Positions 45,377-53,975 of a DNA stretch of 64,000 nucleotides are shown in pieces (the stretch's first letter is position 1; each line of letters starts with the position of its first letter). Source of the DNA: Anatilimnocola aggregata (GTDB lineage Bacteria > Planctomycetota > Planctomycetia > Pirellulales > Pirellulaceae); the NCBI RefSeq assembly GCF_007747655.1, contig NZ_CP036274.1, positions 2,666,001-2,730,000 of the forward strand, given 5' to 3'. A program made the position numbers and the translations under genes. A model generated the notes under the pieces. That model did no database searches and had not been told where the DNA came from. It worked only from the letters and a program-made list of their open reading frames with translations.

Positions 45377-46312
45377 ATGCATCACTCAAGAAATCACTCA
45401 CTGGTGTGCTTGTTCGCTTTGCTGAGCGTTGTGCTGTCATCAGCGCGGTCCGCTCCGGCTCAGCCCAAAGAAGCGCCGTTCCGTTGGATCAACAAGCTCC
45501 CCGCCGAGCGCACGCCGTTGCTGCTGCATGGCACATTTGCAAGTGCCGCCAATAAGACGGATGTGGGCTACTACGTCTACTTGCCTCCTGGCTACGAACA
45601 AGCGAAGAGTTCGGACGGTGCGGTTAAACGATTCCCGGTCATTTATTACCTGCACGGCGGTCGCCCTGGTGGTGAGCACAAGAGCATCAGCATGGCAGCG
45701 GTCTTCGACGCGGCGATTAATGCGGGGCGAGTACCGCCGCTGATTTATGTCTTTGTGAATGGCGGCGAAATGAGCCACTACGACTTTCCCGAAAAGCAGT
45801 CCCTTGGTGAGACCGCGTTCGTGAAGGAACTGATCCCACACATTGACGCGAACTATCGTACGATTGCCAAACGCGAAGGTCGCGGCATCGAGGGATTCTC
45901 TCAAGGGGGTAGAGGTACGGCGCGAATCATGTTTAAGTACCCCGAACTATTTTGCTCCGCAGCCCCGATGGGTGGCGGTCATCAGCACGAAAGACATGCT
46001 GCCGAGAACCAAGGTCGCGAAACGAGCGGCGTTCAGTTTGAACCGGGTAACAATACGTACGATCTCGCTGAGGCCTATGCAAAGCGGAAGGATAAGTTCC
46101 CATTGCGCATCCTCGTGGGCGTGGGCAAGCAAGATTTCAACTATGAAGCGAATCTAGACTGGATGCGCCATCTCGCCAAGCTAGAAATTCCGTACAAACA
46201 AGCAATCGCCGGCGATGCTCCCCACAGTGCAGCAGCCTGCTACCGGAACTTGGGAGATCAGGTCATGTTGTTTCATTCCCAGAGCTTTGCGACTCCGGTC
46301 ATGACCAAGTAA
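45377..46312 (+). CDS. Exported alpha/beta-hydrolase esterase (esterase D / feruloyl esterase-like)
   Basis: 311 residues. ATG 45377 starts two bases after the sulfatase stop; the open frame continues upstream over the sulfatase gene, but the signal peptide (NHSLVCLFALLSVVLSSARS) supports this start. Domain: putative esterase family (esterase D, feruloyl esterase or antigen-85 type). IYYLHGGRPGGEHKS holds the oxyanion loop, the nucleophile is S175 in IEGFSQGGRG, and the late GDAPHSAAACY contains the catalytic His. It could remove acyl groups from the same polysaccharide that the upstream sulfatases desulfate, inferred from the operon. Confidence 0.9.
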   Translation: MHHSRNHSLVCLFALLSVVLSSARSAPAQPKEAPFRWINKLPAERTPLLLHGTFASAANKTDVGYYVYLPPGYEQAKSSDGAVKRFPVIYYLHGGRPGGEHKSISMAAVFDAAINAGRVPPLIYVFVNGGEMSHYDFPEKQSLGETAFVKELIPHIDANYRTIAKREGRGIEGFSQGGRGTARIMFKYPELFCSAAPMGGGHQHERHAAENQGRETSGVQFEPGNNTYDLAEAYAKRKDKFPLRILVGVGKQDFNYEANLDWMRHLAKLEIPYKQAIAGDAPHSAAACYRNLGDQVMLFHSQSFATPVMTK

Positions 46313-46354
46313 AAGCAGCCACTTCACAGCTATTCCATCCTGAGTGCAACCAAC

Positions 46355-48292
46355 ATGAACCAAACTCGCCGTTTCTTTTTGAAACTCGCTGCACTTTGTT
46401 GTTGGTGGCGCTCGGCATCACCTAGCGCTAACGCTGCACCGGCATCAGCAGAACCTCCGCTTCCGTTTGGCTCAGAGTTCGCCAATCTTGATTCCTGTGC
46501 CGTTGGCCAGTGGTGGAACAAGCCAAAGCCTAAAGTAGCCAACCCACCACCGCCTATGGATGTGCCCCGCAATGAAGTGGTGGCATTCGCGCTCTATACC
46601 CATGATCGGGGCGTGCTCAAGCTCACCGCGCAGCTTTATCCGCTCAAGCCGGATGAGGTGCGGGAGGCGCGGCTGGAGTTTCAACGCGACGGAAAGTGGA
46701 CGGAAGCTGCCAAGTCGCCAGTTCTGTTTCCCGGCTGGAGTGCTCACTTTCGGCTTGAGAACTGGGACGACACCGAGGACGTGCCCTATCGCGTGCGGCA
46801 TGCCGACGAAGCGCTCTTCGAGGGGCTAATTCGCCGCGATCCGCGCGATAAGCCAGTGATTGTCGTGGCAAATATGTCGTGTAATTCCAGCCGCACGACG
46901 GGCTTGCGACCGGAGATCATCGACAATCTGAAAATGCAGGATCCCGATCTGCTGTTCTTCGCCGGCGATCAAACGTATCGGCACACGGAGCATACTGCTG
47001 GCTGGATCGAGTTTGGGTTGCAATTTCGAGAGGTGATTCGCGATCGGCCGACGATCACCATTCCGGACGATCACGATGTTGGTCATCCCAACCTGTGGGG
47101 CGAGAATGGCAAGCGCTCGAAAATCAGCGGCAATGCCGACGGCGGTTATTTTTATCCGGTCGAGTACGTCAATCTCGTGCAGCGGGCGCAAACCTGGCAC
47201 CTTCCTGACCCGGTCGATCCAGCCCCGGTCGAACGCGGCATCACGGTTTACTTCACACGACTCCGCGTCGGCGGTATCGACTTTGCAATCCTCGAAGACC
47301 GTAAGTTCAAGACTGGTCCCGCGGGCAAGATTCCCCAGATGGGGCCGCGCCCCGACCACATCAACGATCCGAAGTACGATCCAAAAACAATCGATCTGCC
47401 GGGCTTGGAGTTGCTTGGCGAGCGGCAGCATAAGTTTTTACAGAACTGGAGCGAAGACTGGACCGGCGCGGCCGTGAAGGCCGTCCTCTCACAAACGGCT
47501 TTCTGCGGTGCGGTCCATATGCACGGCAAGCGGAGCGATCGACTTCTTGCCGATCTCGATTGCAATGGCTGGCCTCAGACGGCTCGCAACAAAGCTCTCG
47601 CAGAAATTCGCCGTGTGCAGGCGGTTCATCTCTGCGGCGATCAACATCTGGCGGTGGTGGTGAAACACGGCATTAACGAGTTTGGCGATGGCCCTTATGC
47701 TTTCACGAGTCCCGCCCTCGTCAACACCATTTATGGTCGCTGGTGGCATCCACTCGACGAGCAGCCTGGGCCCAATCCCGTTGCTAACAGTCCGTTGCCC
47801 TGGACGGGCGACTTCCAAGATGGTCTCGGCAACAAGATTTCGATGCTCGCGTATGCGAACCCCCAGAATATTGCTGACGAGCGCCAACGCTCCGATGGCT
47901 ATGGCATCGTTCGCTTCGATAAGCAAAAACGCCAAGTCACGTTTGAATGTTGGCCCCGCTTCGCCGACGCGAAAGAGGGTGACCAGGCTCAGTTTGCCGG
48001 CTGGCCGATTACCATCGCCGCCGCTGATAACGACGGCCGCAAGCCGGTTGCTTGGTTACCGAAACTTGTTTTCGAGAAAATGCAAGATCCTGTGGTACAG
48101 GTCATCGAAGATAAAACAGGTGAGGTGCTCTACACGCTGCGAGTTCCCGGTGAGAGTTATCAGCCCCCTGTATTTGCGGCCGGGGAGTACACCGTAAAAG
48201 TTGGCCGCGACCGCCCCAGCCAGTTCCTTTTGAAAGGAATAAAGGGCGAGCCGCGCGACGCAACAAAGCCGATCTCAGTCAAATTTGGTTAA
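46355..48292 (+). CDS. PhoD-like exported metallophosphatase
   Basis: 645 residues. A twin-arginine signal (TRRFFLKLAALCCWW) leads to a mature protein with an N-terminal beta domain of about 140 residues (RLEFQRDGKWTEAAK) and a PhoD-type metallophosphatase core: ANMSCNSS, LLFFAGDQTYRHTEHT, TIPDDHDVGHPN and VHLCGDQHLAVVV, the last with the His ligands. PhoD enzymes are phosphodiesterases or alkaline phosphatases using Ca/Fe. A C-terminal beta domain (VVQVIEDKTGEVLYTLRV) closes the protein. It lies 42 bp after the esterase on the same strand and may be in the same transcript. The substrate is unknown. Confidence 0.88.
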   Translation: MNQTRRFFLKLAALCCWWRSASPSANAAPASAEPPLPFGSEFANLDSCAVGQWWNKPKPKVANPPPPMDVPRNEVVAFALYTHDRGVLKLTAQLYPLKPDEVREARLEFQRDGKWTEAAKSPVLFPGWSAHFRLENWDDTEDVPYRVRHADEALFEGLIRRDPRDKPVIVVANMSCNSSRTTGLRPEIIDNLKMQDPDLLFFAGDQTYRHTEHTAGWIEFGLQFREVIRDRPTITIPDDHDVGHPNLWGENGKRSKISGNADGGYFYPVEYVNLVQRAQTWHLPDPVDPAPVERGITVYFTRLRVGGIDFAILEDRKFKTGPAGKIPQMGPRPDHINDPKYDPKTIDLPGLELLGERQHKFLQNWSEDWTGAAVKAVLSQTAFCGAVHMHGKRSDRLLADLDCNGWPQTARNKALAEIRRVQAVHLCGDQHLAVVVKHGINEFGDGPYAFTSPALVNTIYGRWWHPLDEQPGPNPVANSPLPWTGDFQDGLGNKISMLAYANPQNIADERQRSDGYGIVRFDKQKRQVTFECWPRFADAKEGDQAQFAGWPITIAAADNDGRKPVAWLPKLVFEKMQDPVVQVIEDKTGEVLYTLRVPGESYQPPVFAAGEYTVKVGRDRPSQFLLKGIKGEPRDATKPISVKFG

Positions 48293-48349
48293 ATGTGGCC
48301 CTGAGAGCGTATTGCGGCAGCAACGTTCACTTGCTCGTTAACTCATCTC

Positions 48350-49405
48350 TCATTCCGCCTTCCGCAGCCGCCACAATGTTGCCGTACCGCCAAAGTGCGT
48401 GGCCGCGAGCAGGCGATTGTCGGCAGTAATAGCGACGCCAGTTATCCAGCCACTGGTTTGTTCGCCGCTGCCATCGAGTTCCAGCAGTTGCCGACCTGTT
48501 GACGCATCCCAAACACAAACGTGCCCATCCAGCCCACCGCTGAGCAAGTATTTTCCATCGGGCGAAAAGCAGACCGTTGATACGCCACGCCGTGGCGGCG
48601 CTGGCTTGTCGTGTGCGTCCCAGGCAAGAATCTGCTTCCAATCGATAGTGTTCCACAGACGCAGCTTTGCTTCAAATACACCCGTGGCGAGCCGACCTTC
48701 CCGACTTATCGCGAGGCATTGGATCGTGCGCGGCAGTTCGGGCATGTCGATGGTTTTGCTGATCGCACCTTTTTGCACATCAATCAAGCGGAAGGTGCGA
48801 TCCTGCGCGGAGATCAGCTGCTTGCCGTCCGGCAGGAACGCGACAACTGTTGAACCGAACGCCGGTGGCGGATGATCGATTCGCCGCAATTGCCGGCCGG
48901 TGGCCAAGTCCCAGAGCAGAAGACCAAAGCGCTCGTTGGTCGCCACGGAAGGCGGATTAGGGCTAACGCTGGCTAGCAGTTTTGCATCGGAGGAGATTGA
49001 CAGGCTTCGAATGGCACCGGCCGTCGGTCCCAGTGTGGCGAGCGGCTTGAACGTGTGGGCTTCCCAAACTTTGATCACGCCCTGTGCGCCACCGGCAACG
49101 AGGTGTGTGCCGCGTGGGTCTTGCACAATCGCATCGACGGAGCGTTCGTCGACATCGAGCGTTTGCTTAAGTTCACCGCTGCTGGGATCCCACAGGTGAA
49201 CGCCAGACGTCGCGCCGGTAACAAGCAATGCGTCTCCGTTCACGAACGACAGACAATGCACCGGGTTGCCGATGCTCTTGTTAATCGCCGGATGCCTGAG
49301 GACCAGCGGCTCGCTGGCCACGAGCCGCTCTTCCGCATTTGTCGTTCTCTGCGAAGCAAGGACAAGGCAACCAACGATCGCGAACCGAATTGTCACGCAG
49401 ATCAT
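48350..49405 (-). CDS. WD40-repeat exported protein
   Basis: 351 residues from ATG 49405, which overlaps the DUF1552 stop in an ATGA and begins a signal peptide (MICVTIRFAIVGCLVLASQ). About seven WD40 blades follow, for example TGATSGVHLWDPSSGELKQT, AGGAQGVIKVWEAHTFKPLA, ATGVFEAKLRLWNTIDWKQI and SGGLDGHVCVWDASTGRQLL, ending in FGGTATLWRL. Periplasmic WD40 propellers are frequent partners of DUF1592/DUF1552 genes in planctomycetes. Its role may be scaffolding. It closes a three-gene minus-strand operon. Confidence 0.93.
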   Translation of the reverse strand: MICVTIRFAIVGCLVLASQRTTNAEERLVASEPLVLRHPAINKSIGNPVHCLSFVNGDALLVTGATSGVHLWDPSSGELKQTLDVDERSVDAIVQDPRGTHLVAGGAQGVIKVWEAHTFKPLATLGPTAGAIRSLSISSDAKLLASVSPNPPSVATNERFGLLLWDLATGRQLRRIDHPPPAFGSTVVAFLPDGKQLISAQDRTFRLIDVQKGAISKTIDMPELPRTIQCLAISREGRLATGVFEAKLRLWNTIDWKQILAWDAHDKPAPPRRGVSTVCFSPDGKYLLSGGLDGHVCVWDASTGRQLLELDGSGEQTSGWITGVAITADNRLLAATHFGGTATLWRLRKAE

Positions 49406-50799
49406 GCAAGCAGTTCCGTAAGTGGGCCGTTTTGATCGAGGCCCGTTACGAGCAAGTTGAAATTCTCCCGTGGCGCTCCGGCTGCATGCAACAGCGTGCA
49501 AAACAGCCGATTGAGCGTTGGGTTGGTTGGCAAGCCGGTGCCCGCCTCGCGTGATTCGCCGTAGTCGTTCTCGACGGTCTTAGCCGTCATCGGGTAGCTG
49601 ACCAGGTGGCCGGTCTTGAGCGTGCCGCCAAGGTTGCCGAGCAACACAATTGGCCACTGCGTCCCCTGGCTGTGTTGTCGCTCCGCGCTGTCGCTCATGA
49701 AGACGACGAGCGTGTTGTCGAGCATCGTCCCATTACCTTCGGGAATGCTTTGCAAGTGCTTCATCAGGTCTGCCGTTCGCTCGGCCATGAAGTGATGTGC
49801 CCGGCGGACAACCTCGGTGCCTCGGACACCCAGTTCCGGATCAGGATTGCCATGTCCCGCGCTATGCTGGCCCATGTTCGAAAAGCCCTTGTAGTTCGGG
49901 CCGAGACTACCCATGCCCGAGGTGATGGTGATCACGTTGGTCAGGCCGGCCGAGAGGGCTGCAGTGGCAATATCAAACTGAGCATCGATTACGTCGGGCA
50001 TCGATTGTGGCGGAGCAACCGCTGGCCGCGGAGCGTGCCTGGCGAGTCGGCCGTCTTCCTTTAGTGTGCCGAGCTTCCCCCAGCGTTTGCTGAGCGACTC
50101 GAGCGCATCGAGATGGTAGTCAAGTTGCTGGCGCTCAGCGCTGCCCAGGCCGGATTTTATTTGCTTCAAATCACCCGATACAAAGTCGAGCAGATTCTTG
50201 CGGGCCAAGAAGTCATTGCGGTCGGTTCCCGCAGCTCCAAACAACGACTCGTACGCCAGTTCCGGCCGGCACTGAATCGGAATCGGCTTGCCCTGGCCCC
50301 AGGCGGACAAGCCGTAGGCGGTCGAGGTATCCGTATAGCCGCCATTGATTCCGAGTACGACCAAAGGGAAGAGGCCCGGAGAGATAATCGCCAAGGCTGC
50401 GTCGATCGATTCCGCCCGCACGCGCCGTTTGTCGGCCGGCGCTTGCGGCAGGCCGGAAAGCGTGCCGTAGCCGGCGCCGTGATTTGGGTTGAGATGCGTG
50501 CCGCGCAAGCCCTGAATGATCGTCAAGCGATCTTTGAAGGGCTCAAAGGGATCAATCACCTTGGCGGGCAACTTGAGCGCGTCCAAGGAAGTAATACGAG
50601 TCTTTTCAGTAGCAAGCGGCACGCCCTCAGGCTGCACTTCGCTTTCTCGCAATCCGTTTTCGAACACGACAAAGACAAACCGCTTGGGAGCGGGCGGCTC
50701 CACCGCGCTCGCGGCCTGCGCGGTCAGGGCCCTGGCCAGCGGCGATAATAACGCGCCTCCAGCCGCAACTCCGGCAAGCCATTTGCGCCGATCGATCAT
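49402..50799 (-). CDS. DUF1552 family exported protein (second copy)
   Basis: 465 residues. The N-terminus MIDRRKWLAGVAAGGALLSP is a twin-arginine-type signal. Landmarks: RFVFVVFENGLRESEVQPE, FKDRLTIIQGLRGTHLNPN, HGAGYGTLSGLP, VVLGINGGYTDTSTAYG, ITSGMGSLGPNYKG and MLDNTLVVFMSDSAERQHSQ. It is diverged from the copy at 35487-36818 (different middle region) but has the same partner type upstream, a DUF1592-family gene that ends 39 bp away. Function unknown. Confidence 0.9.
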   Translation of the reverse strand: MIDRRKWLAGVAAGGALLSPLARALTAQAASAVEPPAPKRFVFVVFENGLRESEVQPEGVPLATEKTRITSLDALKLPAKVIDPFEPFKDRLTIIQGLRGTHLNPNHGAGYGTLSGLPQAPADKRRVRAESIDAALAIISPGLFPLVVLGINGGYTDTSTAYGLSAWGQGKPIPIQCRPELAYESLFGAAGTDRNDFLARKNLLDFVSGDLKQIKSGLGSAERQQLDYHLDALESLSKRWGKLGTLKEDGRLARHAPRPAVAPPQSMPDVIDAQFDIATAALSAGLTNVITITSGMGSLGPNYKGFSNMGQHSAGHGNPDPELGVRGTEVVRRAHHFMAERTADLMKHLQSIPEGNGTMLDNTLVVFMSDSAERQHSQGTQWPIVLLGNLGGTLKTGHLVSYPMTAKTVENDYGESREAGTGLPTNPTLNRLFCTLLHAAGAPRENFNLLVTGLDQNGPLTELLA

Positions 50800-50838
50800 G
50801 GCAATCTCCCGTTCTGAAAAAGCATTCCAAAGGTCGCG

Positions 50839-52971
50839 TTACGGTTCAATCTTACCGCCATCCGTCGTGCGTTCCAAAAAAGCTGGTGAGCTGAGCAGCG
50901 CGGCGAGCAGCGCCTGCAGGCTGCCGTCGTTCTCTGCATACGCACGGTGTGCCTGCAGGAGGGTAGGGCCATCCGCCAGCGTTTCGTTGCGGCCGATGAA
51001 GTAGCGGAACACGTGGCGGACGAACACCTGCTCGACTCTCTCCGAACTGGCAAGTCGCTCAATCATGTCGATCGCATTCTTCACCGGGCCATCGAGCTTC
51101 GCATCGCCCGTCCCTTGCAACTCCCCGCTCGCCTCGACCGGCTTCTCAAGCTCTGTCTCTCGATAGCGGCCGAAGTGATCGTACATTTCAAACGGCAGGC
51201 CGAGCGGATCCATTCTCACGTGGCACTTCCAACAGTAGGTCTCGCGTGTGACCCGCATCCGCTCGCGCAGCGTGCTGTGTGGCTCTTCGGGCAACTGAGC
51301 GTCGACCGTGATCGGAATCTCAGGTAGTTTGGCACCGAGCAGCTTTTCGCGAATCCACTTGCCGCGATGGATCGGGCTGTTGTCAAAATTGTCCGACTGC
51401 GAGATGAGCCAGGCCGGGTGCGTCAGGATGCCCGAACGATGACCGGCTGGCATTGCATAGCGTCGATCGGGTGCCCAAGCATCGCGGCGGATGGCGAGCT
51501 CGTCCAGCTCATAAATCCGTAGCTCCACCGGAATGCCGCGGAAGAATCCGCGGGTCGTGCTGTTCTCGCGATGCTTGCGTTTGGCGTTTTGCAACTCGGC
51601 AGCGACGATCGGCCGCGGCCCACGTTCGCTCTTGGTGAGCGTGAACGTGTCACGGGTGGTGAGCAGCTGACGCAGCACGTCGCGATCTTGCTCGATAACG
51701 TCAAGGATCAACCAGTCGGCATCGCGCACAAATGTATAAGCGGCCTCGGCCCACTCAGTTTCTTTGCGGGTGTACTTCGCATCTTCGACTACCTTGGCAG
51801 CTTGTAGCGTGGGAGCGTCTTTAAAGACGTCCGGAGCTACCGTATAGCCGAAGTACTCCTGAAAGAATCGCAGGATGCGCAGTTGGGAAGTTTGCGGATC
51901 GCGCAGGATGCGGAGCACCTGGGCATGTACTTCTGCGGGCGTCCCCAGTTCATTCTTGGCAGCGGCCGCAAGCAAGGTGGCATCGGGAGCCTGATCCGTC
52001 AGCGTGTAGGCGATGGCCCTCGCCAAATGATGCGGCGTAAGCACCTCAGGCTGCTCCTTCGCCATCTCCACGCGGTAGAGCGACTCCGGGTGCAGCATGG
52101 CAGCCAGGTATAGCTGCTCGATCGCGATCTTGGCCTCAGTAGCTGCCAGATTCTTGCGAACGAAACCGGCATACCGCTCTCGTTCGGTCACCGTGGGATC
52201 GCGGCGCAGCACTTTGCGAAAAACGTAACCCACCGCAGCCGCCACTTGCTCAGCGTTAGCCGCCACGCCTCCCTTCGTCAGCGCGACGAACTCCGGCGGT
52301 TGTGACTTGTTCGCCATGGTGTCGCGCACGATGGGCAAGGCATTTCGCAGGTGATGTTCCAATTCCGCTTCGCCAATGCGATGCGCGGAGGCGAGGTCGC
52401 TAAAGCCGGTCTTGGGATCGGGCACCATTTCCCACGGCGCGCGAACGCGGGAAGCGGAGCGCAGGCCGCGGAAACTCTCACGCAGCAGGTTTTCATATGC
52501 GGGCTGTGACAACCGCCAAAGCCTACCAGGAGTTGCGCGTTGTGCCGCTTGATGCGTGTCGACCAATGGTTTGCCCGAGAACAACGCGTCATGATCGACT
52601 TCGTTCCCTTCGCGGATGACGCCAGCCTTTTCCAGTCCTGCATGGAGCTCCGTGATCGCGGTTTGACGCTGCTGCGCAGAGGGTTGCCGGGCGTCATCGG
52701 GCGGCATGTGACCGCTCTCCAGTTGCTCCACGACCCGCTTCCAGAGTGCGAGTTCCGCGGGGGACTCTGGCTTGACAGCCAAATTATGAACGGCAACTTT
52801 GGCCTGCTGCTCATTGACGCCGTGGCATTCGATGCAATGCAGCTTGAAGAATGCGGCGAGCTGCGGATTCGGCCTGGCACCGTTCCCAGGCTGAGCTAAC
52901 GATTCGGCAACAAAACACAAAAAATAAGCGAGCAAGATGGCAGTTCGCGTTAGCAGCGGCGAGGGGATCAC
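50839..52971 (-). CDS. DUF1592/DUF1588-type planctomycete cytochrome protein (second copy)
   Basis: 710 residues. The start is a GTG at 52971 with AAGGAG nine bases upstream. Signal peptide (LLTRTAILLAYFLCFVAESL), PSCyt1 haem motif CIECH (46-50), DUF1592 features (LYLAAMLHPESLYRVEMAK, RFFQEYFGYTVAPDVFKD), DUF1588 (HRSGILTHPAWLISQSDNFD; second haem motif CWKCHVRMDPLGLPFEM) and DUF1585 (VFVRHVFRYFIGRNETLAD). It is shorter than the 997-residue relative because the long middle insert and DUF1587 are reduced. It heads a minus-strand operon with DUF1552 and a WD40 protein. Confidence 0.9.
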   Translation of the reverse strand: MIPSPLLTRTAILLAYFLCFVAESLAQPGNGARPNPQLAAFFKLHCIECHGVNEQQAKVAVHNLAVKPESPAELALWKRVVEQLESGHMPPDDARQPSAQQRQTAITELHAGLEKAGVIREGNEVDHDALFSGKPLVDTHQAAQRATPGRLWRLSQPAYENLLRESFRGLRSASRVRAPWEMVPDPKTGFSDLASAHRIGEAELEHHLRNALPIVRDTMANKSQPPEFVALTKGGVAANAEQVAAAVGYVFRKVLRRDPTVTERERYAGFVRKNLAATEAKIAIEQLYLAAMLHPESLYRVEMAKEQPEVLTPHHLARAIAYTLTDQAPDATLLAAAAKNELGTPAEVHAQVLRILRDPQTSQLRILRFFQEYFGYTVAPDVFKDAPTLQAAKVVEDAKYTRKETEWAEAAYTFVRDADWLILDVIEQDRDVLRQLLTTRDTFTLTKSERGPRPIVAAELQNAKRKHRENSTTRGFFRGIPVELRIYELDELAIRRDAWAPDRRYAMPAGHRSGILTHPAWLISQSDNFDNSPIHRGKWIREKLLGAKLPEIPITVDAQLPEEPHSTLRERMRVTRETYCWKCHVRMDPLGLPFEMYDHFGRYRETELEKPVEASGELQGTGDAKLDGPVKNAIDMIERLASSERVEQVFVRHVFRYFIGRNETLADGPTLLQAHRAYAENDGSLQALLAALLSSPAFLERTTDGGKIEP

Positions 52972-53044
52972 GCGATTTAGCTCCTTTACAACGCACGTCG
53001 TAACCCTACTAGACGCAAGGCAGGACTCTTTTATTGGGATAATG

Positions 53045-53585
53045 TCAAAACGGTTTCTTTGCCGAGCTGCAGATTAACCTTGCATCAGTCACCAGTCCTT
53101 GCCGATCCGCAGTCGTAGTTACCTCATCGTCAAGCGAGCTTTTCCAGCGCATCATATGGCCAGGCTGCGGTTTGAATTGCTGGCAGTGCCGCGGCGTAAC
53201 ATCGACGGTCATCTCGCCTGCGACCAGATCATTCGAAAATCGGACGGACCAGCGGCCCGTCTCATCAACGATCTGGCCCCAGTGAAAGCCAAGGTTGATG
53301 CCGCCTACCAGTTCGCCTGCGGCCGGGTCGCCATCGCCCATTTGCTGATCGATCGAGCTGTTGCCGAACGCGGGAAAGCTTTCGTTCTTCCGGAACTTCT
53401 CGGCAGGGTAGTACTTGTTGATCAGGCCCATCGCTTGTCCCCCTTCACCATGATCACCGTTATTCCACGAAAAGGCAAAGCCATGATGGCCAGCGGTAAG
53501 GACATGCACCATGTCGATGTTCTCTTGCCAGGTGGCGTAGTCATCGCGCCGCCCGCACGACCAGCCCACGAACGGCAGCCCCGCC
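53045..53585 (-). pseudogene. C-terminal fragment of a large exported protein, joined to another gene
   Basis: On the minus strand the frame reads LPFVGWSCGRRDDYATWQEN, VHVLTAGHHGFAFSWNNGDH, GEGGQAMGLINKYYP, and later WSVRFSNDLVAGEMTVDVTP and RHCQQFKPQPGHMMRW. This resembles the C-terminal end of large secreted planctomycete hydrolase-like proteins; I do not recognise the family with certainty. There is no start of its own: upstream of about 53580 the frame runs into the coding strand of the next fragment in a different frame. It is therefore the 3' end of a gene whose 5' end has been replaced. Confidence 0.6.
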
Positions 53586-53873
53586 GGACGAGACCCCCTT
53601 CGTGAAATCTTTCGGTTTTTGCGGCGGCCAGAGCTTGCGCTCACTGGCCTGCGTGACGAACACGCGATCGCCCCAGACAATGGACGTGGATTTACCGGCA
53701 TCTGGCAAAGCGACTTTCCAACGCACACTCTTGGTCTGATTCCATTCAATCGGCATGTCCGTCTCCGTGCTCACGCCCTGGCCGGTCGGCCCACGCAAAC
53801 CGGGCCAGTTCTCAGCGCAAAGCGCGGCGATAGAACTGCAGAAGAGCAGTAGCGACAGAATGAACGTTTTCAT
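53580..53873 (-). pseudogene. N-terminal fragment of a PQQ-type beta-propeller protein
   Basis: From ATG 53873 (a TTG two codons upstream is also possible) the frame gives a signal peptide (MKTFILSLLLFCSSIAALCA) and the start of a PQQ-binding-like/BamB-type propeller: NWPGLRGPTGQGVSTETDMP, IEWNQTKSVRWKVALPDAGK, SIVWGDRVFVTQASERKLWP. After KDFTKGVSS the homology ends, and the frame stops soon after. The full propeller (normally more than 400 residues) is missing. It is divergent from the HzsA-related gene. Confidence 0.75.
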
Positions 53874-53975
53874 TTGCAACTCGGCGGATCAACAAAACAA
53901 TTTGCCCCCGGCATGCATCAGCCTATATTGATCGACGGGCTCTGGCCAAGCAAAAGTTCAATCAGGGGAATCACA

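Noticed and set aside
53045..53749. A single 234-codon minus-strand gene
   Set aside because: The first about 55 codons are a shifted reading of the PQQ-type gene start; only the remainder is protein-like. It is called as a joined fragment instead.
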